This document shows positions 1 to 12,385 of a stretch of 64,000 nt of DNA, piece after piece. Each line of letters starts with the position of its first letter. Positions within the stretch are counted from its first letter, which is position 1. Source of the DNA: Ophioderma brevispina. Lineage: Eukaryota; Echinodermata; Ophiuroidea; Amphilepidida; Ophiodermatidae. The position numbers and the translations under genes were made by a program. The notes beneath the pieces are model-generated. The model was not told where the DNA came from and did no database searches. It saw only the letters and a program-made list of their open reading frames with translations. Location of the stretch: contig JAMKCH010078773.1 in the NCBI GenBank assembly GCA_023653785.1, positions 1-64,000 on the forward strand. Reading direction: 5' to 3'.

Positions 1-829
1 GCTGTAAAATAGTGTAATTTCCAATAACGGTCATTTAGATTTAAATATTCGTGACCAGGCCTAGTCTTTAGTCAAGTCTGTGTGTAACCGTTCGATATGC
101 GTAAGAGCGCCCTCCTACCGTTAAGTCTTTGAAACAGACTAGCACTCGGAATATTGGATTTGCTGTTGCTGTTAGGTTGGCATGTCCTACCCCCCCTCAT
201 ACAAAGCTTGGTGAGGACTAGTCTCATTTAGTGCAAGCAGGGAATGTCACATCACCAGTGACCAGTGCAAGTATAGGGTATTTATATCACTGACCATGGC
301 CATGGAAATATGAGACTCTTGAACTCAACAGCTCAGTATCAGTAGCAGCTGAAAAGTGTAAACAATGGATGGGCTGTCTACACACAATTAGGAACTGTGT
401 ACCACTGCATTGGGTTTTGGTCAATTCAGGATTAATCTTCTTGCTGCGCAGAAGAAAAAATCGTCCATGTTATTTTTGTATTGTAAATTTAAGGTTCACA
501 GATTGCTTGGTATTTTCTCCCTTCTTTCCTCAGCCATTGGATTTTTGGTGTGATTTCACTCCATCAATTGAAGTATGTTTGATTGTGAGGTACATTTTCG
601 TCTTAGTAACTCGATACAACACTGCCTTATTGTCAAGATTATGCCTAAGTATGCCAAGTAGAATTTTTTTTTCAGCAGATTTAGTAAGCCTACAACTAAC
701 AGCCAAGTTCATTTCAAGCATATACAGTGTACTTCGAAAAGTCACATTTTCTGCACAAATGTGGTGAAAAGTTTTAAGGATTATGGACTTTTATCACCAA
801 ATTTGGTATCATTATCTGATGAGTAGAAT
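1..829. other. no gene seen; unique AT-rich DNA
   Basis: I see no exon-like frame, splice-bounded segment or transposon end here. The frames in this stretch are short and lack biased composition. One fragment, roughly 166-195 (gctgttaggttggcatgtcc and the following C run), recurs at about 25110-25141, so it is a piece of a dispersed repeat. Confidence 0.6.
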
Positions 830-837
830 GAAGTATA

Positions 838-1251
838 ACCGGGGGTACTCGGATTTGGTTTGGTCGGGGATGTGCAGCTGAGGAGTCGTACCCCTACACC
901 CATTTCTAAGGGTCATTTGGTAGAAAAGGGTACCCATTTCTAAGGATTTTGCTTCAAATATATACCCATTTTTAAAAATTTTCTGGAGCCCCAGAAAATT
1001 TTGACTTTTTAACAATGTTTTGAGTCAGTTTTCGAGAAAATGGGACCCATGTCTAGGGATTTTTATGAAAAAAATGATCCACTGGAGCGGCACATCCCCG
1101 TATACCTCTTTTCTCATGAAAATACGACCCATGTCTAGGGATTTTTCATGAAAAAAATGATCCACTGGAGCGGCACATCCCCGTATACCTTTAATATGTG
1201 AGTACCACCCCCCCCCCCCCCCCCCCAAAAAAAAAAAAAAAAAAAACCGGG
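838..1251. mobile_element. non-autonomous DNA element, 8-bp target duplication
   Basis: The element starts with ACCGGGGGTACTC and near its right end reads GAGTACC followed by a long C run, giving short inverted ends. The octamer GAAGTATA stands directly outside both ends (830-837 and 1252-1259), which fits an 8-bp target-site duplication. The interior has a degenerate 'acccatttctaagg' motif and a tandem pair of ~83-bp units (about 1041-1190). It ends in about 20 C followed by about 20 A (1207-1246). No protein is encoded. The duplication is seen directly; the superfamily is not determined. Confidence 0.6.
1041..1190. repeat. two-copy tandem repeat, ~83-bp period
   Basis: The motif acccatgtctagggattttt occurs near 1045 and again near 1128. 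Each is followed by the same 'gatccactggagcggcac' text. The pair lies inside the element at 838-1251 and makes the minus-strand frame across it meaningless as a gene. Confidence 0.75.
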
Positions 1252-1259
1252 GAAGTATA

Positions 1260-4200
1260 CAAGTAAGATCAGCAAGTTGTCTCAAATCAGTGGATTGTGA
1301 TAAGGATCGGAATTTTGCACCCATGAGAGCCAGGGATCTGTAGGTATTTCTGTGACACAGTTTTAGCTATTGACACCTGATCTTGCACAGAATGACAAAG
1401 TACTCTTCGTGAACATTTGAAGTTTTTGATCAATCATGAGCAAATAGACAGAATTTCTCGGTAATAAAATCTTTTGTAGGCTAGGATTGGTTGTTTGATT
1501 ACCATTGCCGTCTATTTATAAGTGGGATTACAATGACAGTGAAATAGGCTTCGTGTTTGAGACTGCACAGACTGATGGAGTCGGAGCGACACACGTTGCC
1601 ACCAAAATAAGATGAAATGCTCAACAAAGTTATTTTGACATGACAGTTTTCAACTACAACAGGGCAATCATATTTCAGATCATGTTTACATTAAAATAAT
1701 TCTTCCCATATTGTAACCTTGTTTAACATTACAAAATGCTTTCATTGTTTAAGTTCTGCTCCTTCTTTTCTTTTCATATTCTGCTGTCCCCGATGTGATT
1801 TTGTGACGGATTTGCCCCACCTCAAAATAGTAAGTTTATTATGATCCAATTGGCATGTGTGAGTACGTTGTGTTTGGACAATCTGTAAAACCCCAATGTC
1901 CATTACCAACCTTTGGAGTCACATCTGCTTAAATTTACCTGGGGGGGTAAAATTGTAGTGCTCATCTTTAAATAATCATGTTTGATGAATCAAAACTTTT
2001 GATATGCTTTGAAAGCCCACTCCGATATTATTTACTGGTTGCTTTGATGAATTGCCTAAAGATGTTCTGGTAAGACACCATAAATCCTGGATTTGAATTT
2101 TTGGCTATCTCCGCTATATTCTCAACATAGCAACAGCATCTATCCTCTCAATAGGTCTTCCACCCTCAGGGGGGCAACTCCCTCTTGGAGGTGTAATGCT
2201 GGTTAAAGACCTCCATTTTTCAGCATCGCTCTCACCCACGAAGAAATGTTGGCAAAGACCCATATTTTTAATTTTCCTGTCCCCAAAGACTCTTATAGAT
2301 TTTTATGGAAAATTGTGACAATTTTCACTCAAAGACCCCTATTTTGGGTAAAGTTTTTTGCAAAAGTTTCTAAAAAGACCCCATTTGGGGAACATTTTTG
2401 CAAATTTGTCACGTACTCGAAAACCCATTATTTTGGCTGTCGCTCACCCAAATAACCCCCTTTTTTTTAGTCCTATGTCAACCGAATTCCCCTGGGTTTC
2501 GGAGGCCAGCCTTACATCCACGCTGTGTACTCGTATGTGGATTCCCCCTCCCATCCATTTCATTAGCCTTTTATAAGGCTTTGATTATTTATTCATTTTG
2601 TTGTGAGTCCGCCCCTATCTGGACCGCTCAAAGCTGGTTGTATCAAATCCTTTTCTTTCGCAAATATTTCCTTTTCTTTTGTTTACTACTCATTGATTTT
2701 TCCGGATATTTCTTTCCGAACTATAGCGAGAATCGTTGATTGTCAATGATGATGTCACGTTCGCTTAAATAGTTCCCAGAATACTAGTTTATTGGAACTT
2801 GATCAATAACCATTCAATTATTGGGTTTTTGGTAACGGAGTCCAAACAAAGCGAATACAGCCATACAGCCGGATCCCTGATACCGCTACTGGGAATGTAA
2901 GATGGGAACACCTCTTGCTGCTGTGAAAACCGGCCCGGTTGTAGGAATCCGGTGTAGGATATTCGAGCTAGCTGCATGTGCGGTACTGTGATGACTATTT
3001 GAAGCTACGGGCTCCGGGCTAACGTGTACTTGATGTGATAATGTTTACTATAAATGTGAATTTCAGCATTGTGTTAAAACGTGTTGCATGTTGTATTGTA
3101 GTACCCGTAGTTTCATTGCAAAAATCGTTCAGCCATGGTTCGGCCGTAAGTTTAGCCTTAATTGTGGAGTATGTTGGAGGTACCTTGTCAATTTTTTGTC
3201 CATGGTATGAGTTCCCCGAGGTAATTTCTTGTCTAGACTAGAGGTGCGTGTCCCCTCCCCTAAATTCTCGGCGTGAACTTGTGAACTACACTCAGTTCTG
3301 GCTTGAAATTTGGGATGTTCGCCCACAACGGCCATTTGCGTGGGCACATATAACGCGGGTCAGGTCCTCAGGATTCATCATTTTAATTTAATGTTCACAA
3401 TCAATTGTCATGTCTGTGAGTGGCAATTTGACTAGTCACTGCAGTACGAATATTTGATAAAATGACTGATATGCCCCCTAGTCTCATAATCATTGGTGTT
3501 TGTGCAGGGAAGGTGGGAATAACTTTTACTGGGGACTTTATTTCTGCAGAGCTCGGCTACCAGTAGCCCATCTGCCATCCCCCACCCTCACATACCGAAC
3601 GGCTCACTCCCACTCGCACGTCGCACTATCGAGTGAACTATTTTGCTTTGAATCGTATATGCTAATGAGGCCGTGCAAAAATCGATATGGGTAATTTTGA
3701 CGGCGACGTCATCGATCGTTATTGGCAAGTATCTGAAACGTTGTCATCGATGAAGTTGGGCGGTGCTTACGATGACGACATACTTTGATTAACACATGTA
3801 TGCTTTGCACAGGGAAATACCCATTTGCGCAAAGAACTCCTGCTCGCGCTCCGGCCCTACGCCGTCGGCGCTCGACACGCGCCTTCGGCAGCGCTCGCGG
3901 TTGTGGATAAAAAAAAAATCAAATGCGAGTCGTCTTTGACAAGACGACCATTTCATATGTGATTTCCACCCCCCCCCATCCCTCGGGTCTTCACCCTAGA
4001 CGGGGTTTCACATGCAATTCTGCATAACAACACGGAGAGTGACCGAATTGAAACAACGTAAAATCTATAGTGGTTCTCAACTTTTGGTCAGTCCGTTCAA
4101 CAACTTGCAATGTATGGAATATAATAGTATGAAAAAAAACTATTGTGTCTGGGACTTAAAGAGACATGAGATTTTCCAGGCAGAGCGCCCCCAATTTTTC

Positions 4201-5590
4201 TCGAACCCCCCGTTTTTACCATATTTGGAAGCTTTCCAATGTAGTAGATTCACAACCTTATTGAAATAAGCGCGATAGCCGTCTTTATGTTAATAAGATG
4301 AGGATTTAGTACTTTCTGTCCGTGCACGACAAAAGTCAAAGCAGGGTTTTCTATGGGAACGATTACATTAGCAGCGAGTTCAAACAAGGGTTTGGCGGTT
4401 TTCCTTTGCATGCACCTGTGTGTCCAATAAACCTTCAAAACGTTTCTCGGTAGGTGGTCTACAACCGATCAGTGCAAATTTTTAGATAAATTTGGTAGCC
4501 TAAAAAAATCTCCTGTCCTTTAAAAAAGTATAAATTGTCTTGAGACGCCTGTCTTCCTCAAAACTTCTCAGTGAATGTTGAGAAAAACACTTTCAACAGT
4601 ATATTCTTCGTGTTGAATTTGAAAGTTGTCTAACTAAAATTGCCGTTTTTTTTTCTCCAAATACTTCTGTTGCATTTCATTCTTTGTGAATCAGTAAATT
4701 TGTAAGGGTGTACCAAAAGCACTATGTCCTTATTACATGGTGGGCAACACATTGCGTATAATTTTTGGAAATGTGTATGATTTAATAGTGTCATGTAATG
4801 TTTGTTTGACCTCCGGAGAGTCGGAGTACTCCAACTTATTTACCTAATCCCCCTGTTCCTCATGTTGTAGAAGTGAGCAGGGAGCAGTCGATCAAAACTG
4901 CCAGGAATCGATCGGGTTTCAAAGAAACATTGAAAATTGCTCTGGCTTTGAAACAAATATTGTTCTATCTCAAAGGTGCGCAAACGTGAACGTTAGTCAA
5001 AAAAAGGTGGCCGCATTTTTTCACTTCAAATGTGTGCAAAAATCCATGTTTTAAATGCTAGATTTTGTTTTAAAAATTATATTCAAGAAGGTAGTTTTCA
5101 TGAAGGAAATGTTGAATAACGCGTTTTGAATTATACTCCAAAGTTATAGGGAGAAATCAAGCAAGGTTGAACTATGACCTTTTGAGCTATAATGTTGCTG
5201 TGTTTCAGAGAACTTTGCACTGGACTTTGCCTTAGGCCTAAGCCTAGTAACATGTTACACTTGCACAGGTCTGTCGCAAAAGTTGGATGATTGGTGATAC
5301 ATAGAAATCAGTCTGATAGTGCAAGGTCGTAATTTAAATGTAATAAGCGCAAGTGAATATTGGCCATTGAGAATCCGAAAATTCTCACGGTCAGAAGCCT
5401 GGATCGTTTTGGCCCCTGGCAACCAATCTATGTGATCATACACATGGATGCCTGGGTGACTGTCTGGATGGATGTCTACATGCTGCTGGCGTATCTCGCG
5501 GGGTGCTTTTTTGGGCATCCCCCCCCCCACCGGGGGTTCATGCCAAAACATACAAAATCAGCCTATTTTCGGCTATTATAGGTCCTTCCG
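1260..5590. other. no gene seen; degenerate repeat and unique DNA
   Basis: No convincing exon. About 2145-2460 is a diverged repeat built on the theme 'aaagaccc(c)attttt', resembling the interior of the element at 838-1251. A GC-rich patch with several CpGs lies at 3830-3905 but has no visible open frame with splice sites. About 4178-4197 carries 'gagcgcccccaattttt', which matches the subterminal sequence of the element at 56515-57052 and may be a fragment of it. Several C runs of 7-9 bases are present (for example 3968-3976 and 5520-5528). Confidence 0.5.
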
Positions 5591-6273
5591 CCCCCCGGGG
5601 TCCCCCTCAAAAAGACAGGTCGAGGTCTGGATATGCTGGTGCACAAGGGTGGAAGAAAATTAATGCACTCTACAGACTAAACCAAATAGTCAATGAATCT
5701 CAACGTTACATGGTGGTAGAACATGATGAGGTCATGTGCTGTATACTTTTTGCTGATTATGAATATTAATGAGCTCTTTGCATATTTTCAATAAATTGCA
5801 ATTAAACCACCAGTTCTGGGGCCATCGTAATTATGGGTAATTTGTGTAAATTAAATAGTCTTTAAAACAGTCAATCATAATGTAGTCCATATAGAATTGT
5901 GTTATTATAAAGCATGGCATTCTTCAGAAGGACTACATACAAAAATACACTTATTTCTGCCACATGATTCTAATCAATACAAACGGTATTTCAGCATACC
6001 AGTGAGGAGTAAAAACAAAACTACACCAGCATTTTGAAGCGTGAACAGCTGCACAATGTATAGATGTAGGCAATTTTAAGCAAACCAAGCAGAAAGTAAC
6101 TTCTTGACCTGCAATTTGAACAGCTGACAGAGCGCAAAATTAAAAGGTGGCACTTCAAGAGCATAACTCCCAATACATTTGCATAGCCCGAGTTCCTGTG
6201 CATATGTGCACCCAGACTACACCTGATGCAGAGGTGTGTAGTAGCTGATTCCACTGACATTATGGGTACCATA

Positions 6274-6486
6274 TACTGTAAAAGTGGAAATTTTCGCGCT
6301 ACATTAATTTTCGCGCTTTTCGTACGCTTCTGAGCTAGCGCGAAATTAAAAACCCGCGAAAATGTTTATTTTGTGTGTTGGTCTATGTAGGACAGCTAAA
6401 AAGAGCGAATTTAAAAACAAGCAAAAATGTTAAAAATCGCTGAAACGCGAAAAATTACACACGCAAAAATTATCACTTTTACAGTA
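6274..6486. mobile_element. palindromic MITE, TA target, 'ctgtaaaagtg' ends
   Basis: The ends CTGTAAAAGTGG and CACTTTTACAG are inverted and both are flanked by TA. Inside, several copies of 'ttcgcgc' or its complement give a near-palindrome of about 213 bp that could fold into a hairpin. TA targets and short palindromes fit a Tc1/mariner-type MITE; no transposase is present. The unit 2 copy is at 13453-13680. Confidence 0.75.
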
Positions 6487-6681
6487 CTTCATCCCTAGAA
6501 ACCCAATGAGTTAGTGTTCTTGGTATGTTGTTGTATGAGGTCATTGAACTGTGATGGAGGGGGCTTGTGTTCAGTCAGTGTTGCCAACTCTTTGCTTTAG
6601 TAGCCCAAATTGGCTACCTCCAGATTTTTTAAGGTGTAATAAATTGGTCTCTAACACAGTGACTAGAGCTTGTGTTCGGAA

Positions 6682-7025
6682 GTTAAAGTGCATTTTGTGA
6701 TTCCAGCACCTTCTGTTTTATTCATGGTTCACTAGATATCCTGAGAAAACCTTATTCGCAAAATTTGAGTTGATCCCGATCTTGCGGTTTTGTTTTATGA
6801 GGAAATACTTGTTTTCCACGGTCCCATAGGCCACTGTACTGTAATTTCTGTCCGTTTACGGGCAGAAAATACAAAATTGAGAATTTCTTACAGATGCAAC
6901 CGAATTTGCACGTAAGATTTGGTACACATGGATTACTAAGGCTAACTGTTTGGATGATATATAAAAATCTCACCTTTTTAGGTAAGTCGGGGGACGAGGT
7001 TGTGGATCACGAAATGCCCCTTTAA
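6682..7025. mobile_element. 344-bp TIR element, family shared with 43265
   Basis: The ends gttaaagtgcattttgtgat and the inverse of gttaaaggggcatttcgtga face each other across about 344 bp. The same element, inverted, occurs complete at 43265-43605. A diverged partial copy lies at 24728-24940 and the unit 2 copy at 13900-14296. The central part (for example 'cttacagat' and 'ggtacacatgga') is well kept in all copies. No coding capacity. Superfamily not assigned; the TTAA inside the inverted end may be the target. Confidence 0.75.
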
Positions 7026-8672
7026 CATGTGGGGAAAAGTTTTCAGTTCACTTTTGTCAAATTACCCCAATTGTTAGTGTAGTTTATGGTGAAATGTTAT
7101 TTTTACATTGGGGATGGGGCACTTACATTGAAAGGGGTATGGGTATTTTCAGTTCCACAGTCTCCCATTCCAAACCTATTTAAAGGTGCAATGAGATATT
7201 TTTGGGGCATCCATATATTGTGCCATATGTAGTGATTTCACATAGATTTATTTCTTTGCTTGTAATTGGCTACAGAAATGTCTTAAAAGTGAAAACAGAA
7301 GGCGATTTTTATTTACCTATATTTCAAAACAAAGGCCAAATTATATTTGCTCCAAAAGGAAATTAAAAATTTCAAAAATTTTGTAGCAAAAAAAAATCTC
7401 AGCTTAATCCTTTCAGATGGGGATAATTTTGATTATTTAAAAGCTTTACATCAGTGCAAAAATTAGAATTTTCACATTTTTAGGGATGCCTGTTATGTGA
7501 AATCTCTTGTTGCACCTATTAATATATGGGAAAAGTATGCAGTCTATGCATGGATCATTAACCAAATTCTTTATGTATTTTATGGTGAAAGGTCATTTTC
7601 ATCCCCAAAATTCAAGACTACTTTTTTGCCCAGGTTGGGTGTTTTCATCTTTGCAAGCATTTTTATGGCAACACTAGCATGCGGTATATGTGATTGTACC
7701 ACCTCTGTGTAGGCCAATAGGATGGAGGAAAACATCCACTTTTGACCCATTACATTACTGAATAACCATAAAACATCTTTGTTATAAGTTAAGATGACAC
7801 TGTATTTCCTGCAATCCATCCTTTTGATTTAACCACTCATTTTCAAATCAGGGCTGTCGGTCAGAACAAAAGGTCACAAAAATGGCTCATTACCCTGTTT
7901 ATTAAAGGCATTGTTACCGTATCAGTGCTCTGGTAGTCGCCAATAAAATGCATGGACGACATCTACAAAATGGCCGCCTTCCATGTGTGACGGTTCAATT
8001 TCACTTTGACCTGCCGGTAGATTCCTTTTCACAGGACGAGTTTTGTTCAAGAAGATAGATGTTATCTTGGATTCTTTGTTGATGGTCCGAACCAGTGGAG
8101 CTGAAAACTGGGTTTTTTTTATGCATTCTCCATCTGCTCTCCCTTAAATATGATAGATTGTGGCATTTAAAAAAGGGTTGTAAAGGATTGTTATTTAACT
8201 GAAAATTGTATATAATTCCAGATGTTTATCACAAATGATAACAATAGGCTACAATTGGTAAATTATTGCTATATAGTATTTGGTAAAATCAAATTTGATA
8301 TATTCATTAAGGCTTATGTCAGAAGGGAAGTGAATTGTCTAATTATTCCTTTCAAATATTTGCATGGCTTTTGTGACTGGTCCGTCAAGCCAATGTAAAG
8401 TGCTATATATCTATTGACATGCCTTCATACAATATCATTTTATGAAGATTTATCTGAAGAAAATGTATTTGTCCTCTGCTGAAGAATGTTTATTTGGGGC
8501 CCATTGGACCATATCTTTGTTTTGGCTATTTGCATAAAGCCGTCTTCTAAGCCAATTATATCACGCTTGCTTTCTGTGCCATTGTCCAATGGGCTCTCTT
8601 CGGTTTCTCCCGGGCTTTGCAATTGTTCGGTATCCTTTTGTCACATAGCATCAGATCTACATAGGAGTAGGT
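7026..8672. other. no convincing gene inside unit 1
   Basis: AT-rich DNA. On the minus strand about 8440-8650 is open for some 65 codons and ends in TAA, with a moderately protein-like composition (a run rich in E, S and D, then basic residues). The same region in unit 2 (about 15880-16080) is broken by indels in all frames. No polypyrimidine-rich acceptor precedes it. I do not call it a gene. Confidence 0.4.
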
Positions 8673-9284
8673 TGTGGTTTTGATCATTTGACAAAAAACT
8701 ACTACCCATAATACAATCTGTCTGATTGGCTCATTACAGGACATAACATGAGGTAGCCCTCTGAGTGTCCAATCAAAATAGTCTATATCTTGGTGTAAAT
8801 CACTCAGAATAGCTCCAAAAAATTATGGAAAAATAGAATTTTTCAGAATTTCTTCCAATAGAGCTTTAATGCCATTTTCATAGATGATCTCTCCCTAGCT
8901 TTTTGGCTTACGAAGTAAGTCTATAAGAGAGTGCTGGGTGATAGATCAATATGTTCATCAAACTTTATTTCCCATTACTCCACAGTATGAAAACAAAACA
9001 GTTATATGGAGGAGTTGAGCAAATTTTTTTTTTTTTTTTTTTTGAGTAGGTTGTGGTTTTGATCATTTGACAAAAAACTACTACCCATAATACAATCTGT
9101 CTGATTGGCTCATTACAGGACATAACATGAGGTAGCCCTCTGAGTGTCCAATCAAAATAGTGCTTCTATATCTTGGTGTAAATCACTCAGAATAGCTCCA
9201 AAAAATTATGGAAAAATAGAATTTTTCAGAATTTCTTCCAATAGAGCTTTAATGCCATTTTCATAGATGATCTCTCCCTAGCTC
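8673..9284 (+). repeat. ~230-bp direct duplication present only in unit 1
   Basis: The text from 'gtaggttgtggttttgatca' to 'gatctctccctagct' occurs at about 8675-8899 and again at about 9045-9282. Between the copies lie ~145 bp of other sequence ending in about 20 T. Unit 2 has this text once (about 16105-16365). So unit 1 gained a 370-bp insertion, or unit 2 lost one, after the two units separated. Confidence 0.8.
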
Positions 9285-9474
9285 TGGTAAACCTTTCTGT
9301 ACCTTTTATAATAAACTTTGTTGCTATATGTGAAATGATGAGGGGGATTGGTCAAAAAAACTCCTTAGGGTTTTGATTATAAAGAGGTTAGCAGGTAAGA
9401 GAGTGATGCCTGAAGAAAGTTCAATAGACATATTGCAGCTACGATCGGAAATCTTTGGGCTGGTATGTGATGAA

Positions 9475-9585
9475 GGGAGTCTAACTTTAGACTGGGTTTA
9501 AAAAAGGGTTATTCCTGTGGGAGTGGACCTTTTTTCCTTTCACAAATACTGTGAAAAATGTAAGAGGTGAGAAAAACTGGGCCCC

Positions 9586-9645
<60 letters not shown>

Positions 9646-9773
9646 ATCCATGAGGAATTTTTCTCACCTGTTGCAGCACATGAAATTTATGAGTTATGTG
9701 GAAGGAAAACGGTCCACTCATGTAGGACTTAACCCTGGGTTTAAACCCGGGTCTAAAAGTTTAAGACCCTCCT
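9475..9773. mobile_element. palindromic MITE with a ~55-bp poly-C centre
   Basis: Left text gagtctaactttagac and right text gtctaaaagtttaagaccc are inverted, and the symmetry continues inward through 'gagtggacc' / 'ggtccactc' and 'ggtgagaaaaa' / 'tttttctcacc'. At the point of symmetry (about 9588-9645) sits an uninterrupted C tract. The unit 2 counterpart (16580-16811) has only a short unrelated loop there. The frames across it code only polyproline or polyglycine and are not genes. A lone relative of the right end is at 47819-47864. Confidence 0.75.
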
Positions 9774-10653
9774 TTCAGAATGCCAGCCTTGCAAATTAGC
9801 AGGAAGGTGTCACAGCAGTAACGCAACTAAAACACAAACCCACATCCAAAACTTGCGAAGGGAGTGTGTAGTGTTTTCACCCGCCATTCAGCGGGTTGTA
9901 TTATTAGGATTTGGGTTCTTGTTTTAAAAATGGTGGCGATTTGTTCAAGTTGAATTTAAAGCAGAAAATTATTGACAATCGCTATGTCACCAATTTGTTG
10001 AAATTTCATGCTCTATGGAAAGAATCGTCAAAAAAGAGAATTAGGCTATGCGAAATCTAGGGCCTTCTGACTGAGTTGTCCACTTTTAATAGTGTTATTG
10101 TTGTTCTCGCCAAAAAGAAGAAGACGGCCTGAAACATGGGCAAGGGTAACACTGTTGTACTTTGAAAAACATGGCTAGGCATTCACAAAAAAAAATTTAA
10201 TTCTTTGTGGAGGGTTTGACCATGATATGAACCTACAATGTCCCAAAGTTGGCTTTGAAGAAACACTTGACAAATTGACTAAGGTATACGCCATATTTTT
10301 CACAGTCAGAAATGTTTGTTGATTTTTATTTTGTAAAAAAAAGTGCAATTGCAATTTTTGCATATTAATTTACCTTTGTTTTGAACTCATTTCACATTGA
10401 CTTTTTGGCGTGTCTAAATAATTATTTGCTTTGCCCATGTTGCTTGTGCAATTCATGAAAACAAGACCGTGAAAATAACCACTTTCCAAAGTGACGTTTT
10501 CATGCTCATGAAATTAAAATGTCAGAAATGGGTCTATATAGTAGGCTGAAAAGCAGCTACTGTAAAAGAAGCAAAAACTTTTTGAAAATTGTTTTTAAGT
10601 GTGAAAAATATTTGCTCACAATGACGCACTTCTATGGTAAACAGTATACTTAG

Positions 10654-11387
10654 ATGCACTTGTAGTTCAATCCCGGCCTGGGGGTCCCGGGACATCGGGG
10701 TATATCCGGGACATATCCGGAGCATGTACAAACAGTATTGCCCCACAAGCCGGATGTTAGCCGGGGACCTGCCAATGGACTTTGACATTACTTGTCCACA
10801 CTGCCTGGACAATCATTGATGATAGCTGGGACTTAAGCCGGGAGGTAAAAAATTTTCCCCGGCTCCGCCGGGACAATAATGCAGGGACTTTAACGCATGT
10901 GTCACCATATCCAACCAGCTATCAGTGAGCAGTATCGCCCGGCAAAATCCGTAGTATAATCACATAGTTTATTCGCTACCATTGCAGTCCGATCGCTTCC
11001 ATGGCCGTGGAAGGCAAGCTATACAAGTATCACACCGTCACGTGTGGTGAAATTTCGGCTCGGTTCTAACACTCCGGCGATCCAACATGTAGTGTATTTT
11101 ATATAGCTAGACCTGTTGTCGCTAGCTTGGACCCGAGCCAGGATTGTACTGAGTTTTAAAGCAGTCCCGCCCCCATTGGCCGTGAATATACGGGGATTGT
11201 CACACCAAACCCGGCTTAGCAGGGCCGGGACATAGCGGGGGAGGTACAAAATGTACCCGGCTACCGGGGATTTCGTGCTACTTTAGCGGGGACCAAGACG
11301 GGGGTGTCACAACAGCAAAATGTACATTCCCGGCTAAGTCCCGCTAGTCCCGGGACCCCAGGGCCGGGTTGGAATTGACAAGTGCAT
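10654..11387. mobile_element. GC-rich TIR element, TAG target duplication
   Basis: Ends atgcacttgt...cccggcctgggggtccc and ...ggaccccagggccggg...acaagtgcat are inverted over about 40 bp, and TAG stands on both sides (10651-10653, 11388-11390). The interior repeats short 'ccgggac' and 'gccggg' motifs and is far more GC-rich than its surroundings. A 3-bp target would suit a Harbinger-type MITE, but TAG is not the usual TWA target, so this is tentative. The unit 2 copy is at 17718-18890. Confidence 0.75.
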
Positions 11388-12182
11388 TAGGAACGGTTGT
11401 TGAAATAAAGGAATGATAATAGTTTGTATAGTTGTAGGAATGTACTAGGGTAGTCAAAATAAGAGTAATAGAACCAATAGTAAAACAGTTCTGAGAAATA
11501 AGCGACCGCAATAGCCTCGACCAGTCATATTGTACTTTTCAAATTGAAAAGGTATATAGTCCACTCATTATACTTCAGTAAAAACACAATATAATCTTCT
11601 CAATTGGTAGGGACGGTACACGAAAACAAAATTAAACTTGTCATTATTTCATTAAATATCTGAGCAGTCTTCACACTGTTACCTTAGGGATAGATTTCAA
11701 CTGGGTCTTGTAACATTGGGGGATGGCAATTCACCTGGAATTTCAGAGGTACTTGGTAGGGGTTGCCACTGTTAACCCATGGAGCCCCGGTCAAGATGGA
11801 CTTGTAGGGGGTCTTCTAAATGAGGTCATTGTGAGGCCATGCTTTGACAATCTCTCATTTGTAATAGCCCAGCAATTCCAGGCCATACCCCTGCCAGTAA
11901 TAAATTCCATTTTTATTGTTTGCAGGAAACGCCAGTAATTGCTTCAAATGTAAACAAATTCAACCCCAATTTTGGTTGAAGTTGTTTTCACTGGTGTGTG
12001 TGAAACTGTTGTAGTAATGGACCCTGCAAGGGACTAGCTGAAAATAGCCAGTGTTTTAAAACATTGGTTTGTCCAAGTATTATATTCCAATACATTTGTG
12101 TCGAGCACAGTTGATAAAACGCATAATGATTTGATTAGGCTAGGATTGGGATTAGTAACTTTTTGTGGTTTTAGGTAGGCAT

Positions 12183-12385
12183 GCCCGTACCTGGGATCGG
12201 GTGGGCACCTTGGGTGAAGTGGGGGGTTATGCACCTCAAATTTACCAAATTTCACTATACTGGCCCAGCTCGAAGTACGACGTAGCGACGCGGGCTTATA
12301 CACTGTTGCACCTTTAAGCACTTGCGTAGGCAATGCACAAGCACACTGCAGTGAAAGGTGGCACTGGGTATACGCGTAGCTCCTC
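12183..12385. repeat. dispersed repeat copy, related to 44405-44545
   Basis: The segment with 'agctcgaagtacgac' and 'gcacaagcacactgcagt' recurs inverted at about 44405-44545 (containing 'gtacttcgagctgg') and, through the duplication, at about 19735-19930. It carries several CpGs. No inverted ends could be fixed. Confidence 0.6.

Noticed and set aside
2246..2739. Overlapping plus frames with some hydrophobic character
   Set aside because: The underlying DNA is a degenerate repeat of 'aaagacccattttt' type and no frame is bounded by splice sites.
5255..5551. 98-codon minus frame with a protein-like middle
   Set aside because: An opposing plus frame is open over the same DNA with equal plausibility, there are no splice sites, and it ends in a C-run; I could not choose between them.
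9509..9799. Proline-rich and glycine-rich frames
   Set aside because: They read through a C homopolymer at the centre of a palindromic MITE.
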